NCBI RefSeq assembly: GCF_001941945.1
Contig: NZ_CP015583.1
Coordinates: 3,992,501-4,056,500 of the forward strand
DNA length: 64,000 nt
DNA from: Roseomonas gilardii
Lineage (GTDB): Bacteria > Pseudomonadota > Alphaproteobacteria > Acetobacterales > Acetobacteraceae
Direction of reading: 5' to 3'
A model generated the notes under the pieces. It was not told the origin of the DNA. It saw only the letters and a program-made list of their open reading frames with translations, and searched no databases. Shown here in pieces: positions 27,031-36,482 of the stretch (positions are counted from its first letter, which is position 1; each line of letters begins with the position of its first letter). The position numbers and the translations under genes were made by a program.

Positions 27031-27339
27031 ATGCGCCAACTGCTCTACGCCGCCCTGCTGGCCCCGCTGCTTTCCGTGACCGCCCTCGCGGCCGGGACGG
27101 CGCAGGCGGCGCCCGTCCCGGTGTCCGTGGCGCCGGAGGCGCGGCCCGCCGGCCTTCTGCATCCGGCCCAGTACTACGCCCCGCCGCCGCCCCGCTGGCA
27201 CAGGCCGCCGTCGCACCGCTGGCGTCCCCCGCCGCCGCCCCGGCACTGGCACCGTCCGCCCCCGCCGCCTCCGCACTGGCGCCGCCCGCCGCCGCCGCGC
27301 TACGGCTACGCGCCCCCGCCCCGGCACTACTGGCGCTGA
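27031..27339 (+). CDS. Secreted proline/histidine/arginine-rich protein
   Basis: Small exported protein of 102 residues. A clear signal peptide (LLYAALLAPLLSVTALAAGT, ending AQAAP) precedes a mature segment built almost entirely of Pro, Arg, His, Trp and Tyr (PPPPRWHRPPSHRWRPPPPP). Similar Pro/His/Trp-rich secreted proteins are common in this class and are unassigned. Metal binding through His or an envelope surface role are possible. ATG at 27031 follows GAAGGATCGAAGACG. It lies between another secreted low-complexity gene and acsA. Confidence 0.7.
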   Translation: MRQLLYAALLAPLLSVTALAAGTAQAAPVPVSVAPEARPAGLLHPAQYYAPPPPRWHRPPSHRWRPPPPPRHWHRPPPPPPHWRRPPPPRYGYAPPPRHYWR

Positions 27340-27443
27340 TCCACGGTTTCCCACCGGATGAAGGCCCCGGATGGGTCGCAGGCTGGGCATCCGGAAGCGT
27401 GGCCCGGAGGCCCTGCCGCTGCGTTGCGACAAGTTTTGATGCC

Positions 27444-27469
27444 GGAATGGCGCAATTCTGCGCCATTCC
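27444..27469. promoter_or_regulatory. Perfect 11-bp inverted repeat upstream of acsA
   Basis: GGAATGGCGCA - ATTC - TGCGCCATTCC is a perfect dyad about 120 bp before the acetyl-CoA synthetase start. It lies about 105 bp after the preceding gene and has no T-tract, so an operator is more likely than a terminator. The binding factor is unknown. Confidence 0.5.
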
Positions 27470-27591
27470 ATCGGGCGCCAGCGGACGGGAGGACGGGCCA
27501 CTCCACCGCATCGCTTGACGGCGCCGTCGCCTCACGTCCCAATTCGCTGCAAACGCCTCCAACGGGGCGCCTGGATGTTGGGAGTGAAATG

Positions 27592-29526
<1,935 letters not shown>

Positions 29527-29528
29527 GA

Positions 29529-29547
29529 CCCCGCCCCGGGGGCGGGG
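29529..29547 (+). terminator. GC inverted repeat after acsA
   Basis: CCCCGCCCC and GGGGCGGGG flank a single base three nucleotides after the acsA stop, followed by another GC run. No U-tract is present, so termination here is only plausible. Confidence 0.3.
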
Positions 29548-29673
29548 CGACCGCCCCCGGGAAGACCGGCCTCCGGAAATCCGCGCCCCGTGCGCGGCGG
29601 GAGCCGGTCTCCCGCCCTCTTTCCCCTCCTGGGCGGTTGCGTGCGCCGCCGCTCTGCGCAGGATGGCCGGCGC

Positions 29674-30882
29674 ATGCCAGACACCCCATCCGCTGCCCCA
29701 GCGACCCTTTCCGCCACACAGGTCGGCCATCTGGTCTTCGTCCTGGGCCTCGCCGGCTTCTCCTCTGCCCTGACCACCCGGGCGCTGGACCCGCTGCTGG
29801 TGAGCGTCGCGGCGGATTTCAACACCACCGTCGAGCGCACGGCCCTGCTCGCCTCGGCCTTCGCCCTGCCCTATGCGCTGATCCAGCCCATCCTGGGCCC
29901 CATCGGCGATGCGCTGGGCAAGCGGCTGGTCATGATCCTCTGCGCCAGCCTGCTGGTCCTGGCGCTCGCCTTCGGCGCGCTGGCCACCAGCCTGCCCATG
30001 CTCTTCGTGGCGCGCGTCCTGGCCGGCGCGGCGGCGGGCGGCATCACCCCGCTGGCGCTCGCCACCTTCGGCGACAGCGTGCCGATGGAGGAGCGGCAGG
30101 TGGCGATGAGCCGCTTCATGGCCTGGACCATCGGCGGGCAGGTCGCGGGCGGCGCGCTCTCGGGCTTCCTGGCGGGCTATCTCGGCTGGCGCGGCATCCT
30201 CGCGGCCTGCAGCCTGGTGGTGCTGGCGGGCGCGGTGGTGCTGTGGCGGGACAGCCGGCGCTATCCGGCCCCGCCCGCCCGGCGCTTCGACCTTTCCGTC
30301 GCGCTGAACCACTACAAGGGCATCCTGTCCAACCCCAGGGCGCTGCGCCTTTTCTCTGGCGTGGCGGCGGAAGGGCTGCTGGTCTTCAGCATGTTCCCCT
30401 TCCTCGCCGCGCTGCTCGCCCTGCGCGGCCTCGGCGGCACGGCGGAGGCGGGGATGGCGCTCGGCATCTTCGGCCTGGGCGGCTTCGCCTATGCCAGCCT
30501 GGCGCCGCTGCTGGTTCGCACCACCGGCCAGGCGAACATGATGCGCCTCGGCGGCCTGCTGGCCGGCTGCGGCCTGCTGCTGGTCGGCCTGGCCGGAGCG
30601 CTGGTCATGGTGCTGGCGGGAACGCTGCTGCTCGGCCTCGGCTATTTCATGCTGCACAACAGCATCCAGGTCCGCGTCACCGAGGTCGCGCCCAAGGCGC
30701 GCGGCTCCGCCATGGCGCTGCATGCCTGCAGCTTCTTTCTCGGCCAGTCGCTGGGGCCGGCGGTCTTCGGCGTCGCCCAGGCCCGGATCGGCACCTTGCC
30801 CAGCCTTGCCGTCTGCGCCGCCGGGATCGTCCTGGTCGGGTTCTGGCTGGCCCATGCCCGCCGCCCGGTGCGGCAGGCCTAG
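29674..30882 (+). CDS. Major facilitator superfamily transporter
   Basis: Inner-membrane secondary transporter, 402 residues, with about twelve hydrophobic segments. The loop 2-3 signature GPIGDALGKRLVM and the second-half counterpart are typical of the drug:H+ antiporter branch (AraJ/YdhP-like). The start at 29674 (MPDTPSAAPATLSATQVGHL) places the first helix correctly; the open frame begins earlier without membrane content. Substrate is unknown. It is convergent with ampR across a 200-bp AT-rich gap. Confidence 0.88.
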   Translation: MPDTPSAAPATLSATQVGHLVFVLGLAGFSSALTTRALDPLLVSVAADFNTTVERTALLASAFALPYALIQPILGPIGDALGKRLVMILCASLLVLALAFGALATSLPMLFVARVLAGAAAGGITPLALATFGDSVPMEERQVAMSRFMAWTIGGQVAGGALSGFLAGYLGWRGILAACSLVVLAGAVVLWRDSRRYPAPPARRFDLSVALNHYKGILSNPRALRLFSGVAAEGLLVFSMFPFLAALLALRGLGGTAEAGMALGIFGLGGFAYASLAPLLVRTTGQANMMRLGGLLAGCGLLLVGLAGALVMVLAGTLLLGLGYFMLHNSIQVRVTEVAPKARGSAMALHACSFFLGQSLGPAVFGVAQARIGTLPSLAVCAAGIVLVGFWLAHARRPVRQA

Positions 30883-30922
30883 ATCTGTCGGCGCCGAACG
30901 GCACGCCACCGGAGGCGTCTGC

Positions 30923-30954
30923 CTTTAGGGTTTTAGCATTTTAGGATTTTAGGC
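30923..30954 (+). repeat. Four imperfect 8-bp tandem repeats, AT-rich
   Basis: The units CTTTAGGG, TTTTAGCA, TTTTAGGA and TTTTAGGC lie head to tail between the convergent MFS and ampR genes. They form an AT-rich island in a very GC-rich background. The T-rich strand could act in termination for the MFS transcript, but no strong stem precedes it. Confidence 0.7.
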
Positions 30955-31019
30955 CTTTATTTGGCCGAATGAGTGGTGGTCACCTTCGGAGAAGTTGGGT
31001 CCATGTCAGGGTGATTTCA

Positions 31020-31038
31020 GGATATAATTCCTATATCC
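31020..31038. promoter_or_regulatory. Short AT-rich dyad between convergent genes
   Basis: GGATATA - ATTCC - TATATCC is a perfect 7-bp inverted repeat located about 50 bp beyond the ampR stop. Its position between two gene ends argues against a promoter operator. A weak bidirectional end signal or a recombination footprint is possible. Confidence 0.35.
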
Positions 31039-31084
31039 CGCGATGGGCCTGAAAGCAAGGAAGGCTTGCGGACCGCCGGCCGCA

Positions 31085-31960
31085 TCACGCCGGCCGCGCC
31101 ACCTCCTCCAGCAGCCATTCCCGGAACGCCGCCAGGGCCGCCGTCTCGGCGCGGGACTTCAGCCGGGTCAGCCAGTATTCGCCGAGCGTGACCTCGGTGG
31201 CGAAGGGCCGCACCAGCCGTCCGGCGCGCAGGTCATGCTCGAACATCCGCGCCGGCAACAGGGCGACGCCCACGCCCTGTACCGCCGCCTCCGCCATGGT
31301 CAGCGAGGAATCGAAGACGAAGCCCCGGATCGCCGGTGGCGGCAGGCCCGCCGCGGCGAACCAGCACTCCCATTCATCGGTGCGGTAGGAGCGCAGCAGC
31401 ACCTCCGGCAGCAGGTCCGCCGGTTGGTGCAGCCGCCAGGCCAGGGCCGGGGCGCAGAGCGGCGAGAGCGGCGCCGCCAGCAGACGCACCGCCTCCGTCC
31501 CGTGCCAGGCGCCGTCGCCGAAGCGGATGGCGCCGTCCAGCCCCTCACCGGCGAGGTCCACGCGGTTGTTGTTGGTCAGCAGGCGCAGGTCCACGAAGGG
31601 ATGCGCTGCGCGGAAGCGGGACAGGCGCGGCAGCAGCCAGCCGGTGACGAAGGTGCCCACCGCGCCGAGCGTCAGCACCTCCCGCAGGCGGCCGCCCGCG
31701 AAGCGTTCCAGCGTGCCGGAGATCCGCCGGAAGGCCTCGGTCAGCACCGGCAGCAGCGCCTCGCCCTCCTCGGTCAGGGCGAGGCCGCGCGGCAGGCGGC
31801 GGAACAGGGTCACGCCCAAGATTTCCTCAAGGCTCTTCACCTGATGGCTGACCGCCGCCTGGGTGACGCGCAGCTCCAGCCCAGCCCGCGTCAGGCTCAG
31901 GTGGCGGGCGGAGGCCTCGAAGGCCCGCAATGCGTTGAGCGGAAGCTGAGAGGGCAGCAT
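31085..31960 (-). CDS. ampR: LysR-type regulator AmpR of the beta-lactamase gene
   Basis: Transcriptional regulator of 291 residues (295 if ATG 31972 is used). The N-terminal helix-turn-helix has LPLNALRAFEASARHLSLTR followed by TQAAVSHQVKSLEE. The effector domain carries segments diagnostic of AmpR within the LysR family: NNNRVDLAGEGLDGAIRFGD, GAWHGTEAVRLL, LLRSYRTDEWECWF, and the C-terminal LGEYWLTRLKSRAET. The 291-residue length equals that of classical AmpR. It is divergent from the class A beta-lactamase gene with about 100 bp between. This is the arrangement in which AmpR responds to cell-wall muropeptides and induces the lactamase. The matching permease and amidase (AmpG, AmpD) are not in the window. 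Confidence 0.93.
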   Translation of the reverse strand: MLPSQLPLNALRAFEASARHLSLTRAGLELRVTQAAVSHQVKSLEEILGVTLFRRLPRGLALTEEGEALLPVLTEAFRRISGTLERFAGGRLREVLTLGAVGTFVTGWLLPRLSRFRAAHPFVDLRLLTNNNRVDLAGEGLDGAIRFGDGAWHGTEAVRLLAAPLSPLCAPALAWRLHQPADLLPEVLLRSYRTDEWECWFAAAGLPPPAIRGFVFDSSLTMAEAAVQGVGVALLPARMFEHDLRAGRLVRPFATEVTLGEYWLTRLKSRAETAALAAFREWLLEEVARPA

Positions 31961-31997
31961 GGACGGACCCATTAGTTTTTCTTGGGGCTTTCGCGAG

Positions 31998-32009
31998 AAA
32001 CGATCGTTT
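31998..32009. promoter_or_regulatory. Candidate AmpR operator
   Basis: AAACGATCGTTT, a perfect 12-bp palindrome, lies in the ampR-bla intergenic gap about 60 bp before the bla start and 38 bp from the ampR start. LysR regulators bind dyads with a T-N11-A core in such positions. The exact site and the promoters were not resolved. Confidence 0.5.
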
Positions 32010-32066
32010 GCCGGGCTCTGGCGCCCTGCGCAATCTCCGCCCGCCAGCACAGAGGGAAACGGGCAT

Positions 32067-32984
32067 ATGATCGGCAGGCGGATGGGCATGGGTGCCGTGG
32101 CGGCGCTGGGTCTGGGCATGGCGGCGGGGGCTTCCGGGGCCCAGGCGGCCCCAGGCGCCGGGACGGGAGAGGCGGGGGGCGGCTTTGGCACGCTGCCGGC
32201 GGCTTTCGCAGGCATCGAGCGGCGGGTCGGCGGGCGCCTCGGCGTGGCCGTGCTCGACACCACCACCGGCCAGCGGGCGGGTTATCGCGAGACGGAGCGC
32301 TTTCCCCTCACCAGCACCTTCAAGCTCCTGGCGGCGGCCGCCGTCCTGGCCCGGGCCGATGCCGGGCAGGCGCGGCTGGAGCAGCGCATCCGCTACGGGC
32401 GGGAGAAGCTGGTGACCTACTCTCCCGAAACGGAGAAGCATGCCGGGGAGGAAGGCATGACCCTGGCCGCGATCTGCGAGGCCGCGATCACGCTGAGCGA
32501 CAACACCGCCGGCAACCTGATGCTGGAGCAGCTCGGCGGCCCCGCGGGCCTGACCGCCTGGCTGCGCTCCATCGGCGACGAGGTGACGCGGCTCGACCGC
32601 TGGGAGACCGCGCTGAACGAGGCGAAGCCGGGCGATCCGCGTGACACCACCAGCCCGGCGGCGATGCTGGCGAGCCTCCAGAGGGTGACACTGGGCGAGG
32701 CGCTGTCGGACAAGGCGCAGGCGCATCTGAGCGGCTGGCTGCGCGCCAGCAGGACCGGCGACAAGCGTCTGCGCGCCGGGCTGCCGGCCGGCTGGCAGGC
32801 GGGCGAGAAGACCGGCGCGGGCGAGAGGGGCACCAACAACGATACCGGCCTGCTCTGGCCGCCAGGGGGAGGCGCGCCGATCCTGGTGGCCGCCTATTCC
32901 ACCGGCAGCACGGCGCCGGGCACGGAACGCGATGCGGCCCTGGCCGAGGTCGCCACGGCCATCGTCGCGGCAAAGGGCCACTGA
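32067..32984 (+). CDS. bla: Class A beta-lactamase
   Basis: Periplasmic serine beta-lactamase of 305 residues. A signal peptide (MIGRRMGMGAVAALGLGMAA ... AQA) is followed by all class A motifs. They are STFK (Ser83, Lys86; Ambler 70-73), SDN (144-146; Ambler 130-132), ETALN (Glu180, Asn184; Ambler 166-170) and KTG (248-250; Ambler 234-236). The start is ATG 32067 after AGAGGG. It is inducible in principle because ampR is divergent. The substrate range cannot be predicted from sequence alone. It is a chromosomal-type arrangement with no transposon or integron signs nearby. Confidence 0.95.
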   Translation: MIGRRMGMGAVAALGLGMAAGASGAQAAPGAGTGEAGGGFGTLPAAFAGIERRVGGRLGVAVLDTTTGQRAGYRETERFPLTSTFKLLAAAAVLARADAGQARLEQRIRYGREKLVTYSPETEKHAGEEGMTLAAICEAAITLSDNTAGNLMLEQLGGPAGLTAWLRSIGDEVTRLDRWETALNEAKPGDPRDTTSPAAMLASLQRVTLGEALSDKAQAHLSGWLRASRTGDKRLRAGLPAGWQAGEKTGAGERGTNNDTGLLWPPGGGAPILVAAYSTGSTAPGTERDAALAEVATAIVAAKGH

Positions 32985-33099
32985 AGCGGGCATCCGGCCC
33001 ATGATCCGGCGGAACCCCCGGCCAGCCGTGGCGCGGGGCCCCCGGCACGCCGCTTGCAGAACCGGCGGCCGACATCTTCTCCCGCCGAGGGGCCCGCCC

Positions 33100-34443
33100 A
33101 TGCCGCAGCCACGTCTCCGCCCGTATCTTTCGCGCATCCAGGGCTTCGCCGCCGGCCGGGATTCGCCCCGCGCGGTGCTGGAGGAATGCCTGGAGGCCCT
33201 GGAAGGTTGGGAGCCGCGGATCGGCGCCTTCACCGCGCTGGGCGTCGAGGCGGCGCGGCGGGCCGCCGACGGCGCCACGCTGCGCTGGCGGGACGGCCGG
33301 GCGCTTTCCCCCATCGACGGCATGCCCGTCGGCATCAAGGACACGATCGAGACGGAGGACCTGCCCACCGGCATGGGCTCCCCCCTCTATGACGGCTACC
33401 AGCCGCGTTTCGACGCCGCGAGCGTGCAGGGGCTGCGCGAGGCCGGTGCCGTCATCCTGGGCAAGACGGTGACCACGGAATTCGCCTCCACCGAGCCACG
33501 CGGCACCCGCAACCCCTGGGATACGGAGCGCACGCCGGGCGGCAGCAGCAGCGGTTCCGCCGCCGCCGTGGCGGCGGGCGAGGTCTGCGGCGCGCTGGGC
33601 ACGCAGGTGGTGGGCTCCATCCTGCGACCCTCCGGCTTCTGCGGCGCCTATGGCTTCAAGCCCGGCGTCGGCGGGCTGAACCGTGGTGGCAGCCTGGACT
33701 TCCTGAGCCAGAGCTGCACCGGCCCGATCGCCGCCAGCCTGGAGGATTGCTGGGCCATGGCCATCGCCATCGCCGAGCGGGTCGGCGGCGATCCGGGCTA
33801 TCCCGGCCTGGGCGGGCCGAAGGCGCCCCCGCCCGCGCGCCGGCCGGAACGACTCGCCCTGCTGCGCACCGCCGGCTGGACGGTGCTGGAGCCGCAGGCG
33901 CAGGCGGCGCTGGAGGCGGCGCTGGAGAGCCTGCGGCGCGCCGGGGTCGAGATCCTCGACGCCGCCACCTGCCCGGAACTGGCGGCGGTGGAGGACGCGG
34001 TGGCCCCGGCCATGGAGATCGTCACCCGCATCAATGCCTGGGAATGGCTCTGGCCGCTCGGCAGCTACATGCGCCGCGACCCCGCCGGGCTCAGCCAGGC
34101 CACGCATCGCCGCTGGGAGATGGCGCGCAGCATGACCCGCGCCGACTACGCCATGATGCTGGACCGGCGCCAGGCGGCGCGCGAGACCTTCGCCCGCCTT
34201 GCCGCGCGCTGCGATGCCGTGGTCAGCCTCACCGCCCCGGGCGCCGCGCCGGTCGGGCTGGGCTCCACCGGCAACCCCGTCTTCGTCGCGCCCGGCTCGA
34301 TGCTCGGCGTGCCCGCCCTGGCCCTGCCATGCCTGACGGCGGGCGGCCTGCCGCTTGGCCTCCAGCTCCTGGGCTTCCGCGATGCCGACGCGACACTCTT
34401 CGGTCATGCGGCCTGGGTGGACAGGGCGCTTTCCGCCGCCTGA
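33100..34443 (+). CDS. Amidase-signature family hydrolase
   Basis: Cytosolic amidase of 447 residues. The catalytic triad is visible: Lys in MPVGIKDTIE, the cis-Ser in the Gly/Ser-rich signature RTPGGSSSGSAAAVAAG, and the Ser nucleophile in GTQVVGSILRPSGFCGAYGF. The common Gly-Thr-Asp-Thr-Gly-Gly-Ser is changed to Gly-Thr-Gln-Val-Val-Gly-Ser, as in several uncharacterised members. ATG at 33100 gives the expected start. It is followed 62 bp later by a substrate-binding protein gene on the same strand. It could hydrolyse a substrate imported by that system or an amide from another source; the actual substrate is unknown. Confidence 0.88.
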   Translation: MPQPRLRPYLSRIQGFAAGRDSPRAVLEECLEALEGWEPRIGAFTALGVEAARRAADGATLRWRDGRALSPIDGMPVGIKDTIETEDLPTGMGSPLYDGYQPRFDAASVQGLREAGAVILGKTVTTEFASTEPRGTRNPWDTERTPGGSSSGSAAAVAAGEVCGALGTQVVGSILRPSGFCGAYGFKPGVGGLNRGGSLDFLSQSCTGPIAASLEDCWAMAIAIAERVGGDPGYPGLGGPKAPPPARRPERLALLRTAGWTVLEPQAQAALEAALESLRRAGVEILDAATCPELAAVEDAVAPAMEIVTRINAWEWLWPLGSYMRRDPAGLSQATHRRWEMARSMTRADYAMMLDRRQAARETFARLAARCDAVVSLTAPGAAPVGLGSTGNPVFVAPGSMLGVPALALPCLTAGGLPLGLQLLGFRDADATLFGHAAWVDRALSAA

Positions 34444-34505
34444 ACCGGCGCGGGGGACGCTGCCCCGGCCATGGCGGGGGGCTGGCACATCGCTTGCTGT
34501 GCCGG

Positions 34506-36128
34506 ATGCGGATGACGACAGGACCCAGAGCCTTGCTCCAGCGACGCCACCTCCTCCAGCTCGGCGCCGCCCTGGCCGCGCCGGGCCTCGCCGCCCCGCG
34601 CATCGCCCAGGCCGCCTCGCAGCGCGTGCTGAAATTCGTGCCGCAGGCCGACCTCACCGTGCTGGACCCGATCTGGACCACGGCCACGGTGACGCGCAAC
34701 CACGCCTTCCTGGTGTTCGACACGCTCTATGGCCTGGACACGAATTTCCGCCCGCATCCGCAGATGGCGGAAGGCCATACGGTGGAGGCGGACGGGCGCG
34801 TCTGGAACATCCGCCTGCGGCCCGGCCTGATGTTCCATGACGGCACGCCGGTCCTGGCGCGGGACTGCGTGGCCAGCCTGCAGCGCTGGGGCAAGCGCGA
34901 CGCCTTCGGCCAGAGCCTCATGGCGGTGACCGAGGCGCTGGAGGCGCCGGACGACCGGACCATCCGCTTCCGGCTGAAGCGGCCCTTTCCGCTGTTGGTG
35001 GATGCGCTGGCCAAGTCCACCGCCACGGTGCCGGTGATCATGCCGGAGCGGCTGGCGAAGACCGATGCCTTCACCCAGGTCCCCGAGATCGTCGGCAGCG
35101 GCCCCTATCGCTTCGTGCCGGGCGAGCGCCTGACCGGGGCGCGCGTGGTTTACGAGAAGTTCGCCGGCTACAAGCCGCGCGAGAGCGGCGAGCCCTCCTG
35201 GACCTCGGGGCCCAAGCAGGCGCATTTCGAGCGCGTCGAATGGAACATCCTGCCCGACGCGGCCACGGCGGCGGCGGCCCTGCAGAGCGGCGAGGTGGAC
35301 TGGTGGGAAAGCCTCTCGCCCGACCTCGCGCCCATGCTGCGGCGGGACCGCAACCTGCAGTTCCAGCCGCAGGACCCGACCGGCTCCATCGGCATCCTGC
35401 GCTTCAACCACCTGCAGCCGCCTTTCGACAATCCGGCGATCCGCCGCGCCGTGCTGGGCGCGGTCAGCCAGGCGGACTACATGTCCGCCGTCGCCGGGTC
35501 CGACACTTCGCTCTGGCGCACCGGCGTCGGTGTCTTCACCCCTGGCACGCCCATGGCGACGGATGTCGGGATGGAGGTGCTGAACGCGCCCCGCGACATG
35601 GAGAAGGTGAAGCGCGACCTCGCCGCCGCCGGCTACAAGGGCGAGAAGGTGGTGATCCTGGGCGTCAGCGACCTCGCCGTGCTGAAGGCGGAGACCGATG
35701 TCGGCGCCGACATGTTCCAGCGCATGGGCATGAACGTCGATTTCCAGACCGCCGACTGGGGCACGGTGGTCACGCGCCGCGCCAACAGGGGCCCCGTCTC
35801 CCAGGGCGGCTGGAACGTCCACTACACCGGGTTCAACGGCATCGACTTCGTCAACCCGGTCGGCCACCTGCCGCTGCGGGGCAATGGCGACGGCGCCTGG
35901 TTCGGCTGGCCCCGCTCGTCCCGGCTGGAGGAGTTGCGCGACGCCTGGATGTTCTCGGAGAGCCTGGAGCAGCAGAAGTCGATCGCGGTGGAGATGCAGC
36001 GGCAGGCCTGGCAGGACGTGCCCTATATCCCCCTCGGCCAGTATTTCGTGCTCCAGGGCTACCGTCGCGACCTTGCCGGCATGATGCCCGCCTTCCCGGT
36101 CTTCTGGAACGTCCGGCGCGGCGCCTGA
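34506..36128 (+). CDS. ABC transporter substrate-binding protein, family 5
   Basis: Periplasmic receptor of the DppA/OppA type, about 540 residues. The N-terminus has an RR-containing hydrophobic leader (LLQRRHLLQLGAALAAPGLA, ending AQAA), probably Tat- or Sec-exported. Family features include VLDPIWTTATVTRNHAFLVF, the WNIRLRPGLMFHDGTP segment and the PFDNPAIRRAVLGAVSQADY signature. It binds peptides or other small organics; no cognate permease or ATPase is encoded next to it, so it may be an orphan receptor. Two in-frame ATGs (34506, 34512) are both possible. It follows the amidase gene and ends just before repeat copy B. Confidence 0.9.
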   Translation: MRMTTGPRALLQRRHLLQLGAALAAPGLAAPRIAQAASQRVLKFVPQADLTVLDPIWTTATVTRNHAFLVFDTLYGLDTNFRPHPQMAEGHTVEADGRVWNIRLRPGLMFHDGTPVLARDCVASLQRWGKRDAFGQSLMAVTEALEAPDDRTIRFRLKRPFPLLVDALAKSTATVPVIMPERLAKTDAFTQVPEIVGSGPYRFVPGERLTGARVVYEKFAGYKPRESGEPSWTSGPKQAHFERVEWNILPDAATAAAALQSGEVDWWESLSPDLAPMLRRDRNLQFQPQDPTGSIGILRFNHLQPPFDNPAIRRAVLGAVSQADYMSAVAGSDTSLWRTGVGVFTPGTPMATDVGMEVLNAPRDMEKVKRDLAAAGYKGEKVVILGVSDLAVLKAETDVGADMFQRMGMNVDFQTADWGTVVTRRANRGPVSQGGWNVHYTGFNGIDFVNPVGHLPLRGNGDGAWFGWPRSSRLEELRDAWMFSESLEQQKSIAVEMQRQAWQDVPYIPLGQYFVLQGYRRDLAGMMPAFPVFWNVRRGA

Positions 36129-36151
36129 AGGGTCCTGCGGTCCGCTCTCCC

Positions 36152-36457
36152 CGGGGGAAGGCTCTGCCTTCGCCCCCGGCCCCCATCCGCCAGGACGCTA
36201 CGCGCCCTGGACCTCATTCGTTGGCCCTCGCTGCGGCCGGGTCGCGCCCGAGAGCCATGCTCTCCGGCGGTTGCGGGCGCCGCCAGCGCGGAGAGGGCTA
36301 TTTTCTTCTTCAGGAGCCCCGCCGATCCACCTGTGCCCAGGGGCCAGGCGTTGGACTGACGGCTACCGCCAGCGCCAACTCAGGCCCGGGGTCTGGGGAC
36401 CGGCTTCGGTCCCCGGCGGAGTGGGGGTCTCGGGGGCGAGGCGGCGCCTTGCCCCCG
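36152..36457 (+). repeat. Dispersed multi-hairpin intergenic element, copy B
   Basis: Forward copy between the convergent ends of the binding-protein gene and a glycosyltransferase gene. It keeps the order of stems seen in copy A. They are CGGGGGAAGGC/GCCTT..CCCCCG (36152-36178), CCAGG/CCTGG, an imperfect GAGAGC/GCTCTC (36250-36264), GGGGACCG/CGGTCCCC (36395-36414) and CGGGGGCGAGGC/GCCTTGCCCCCG (36431-36457). Between the stems the conserved strings CCATCCGCCAGGACGCT, CAGCGCGGAGA and GAGCCCCGC are shared. Confidence 0.85.
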
Positions 36458-36482
36458 GGGGTGGGGACGGAGCCGCGCCCGA

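Noticed and set aside
32067-32984. Mobile resistance gene
   Set aside because: No integron, IS or att-like sequence flanks it, base composition matches the neighbours, and the adjacent ampR suggests a resident chromosomal gene.
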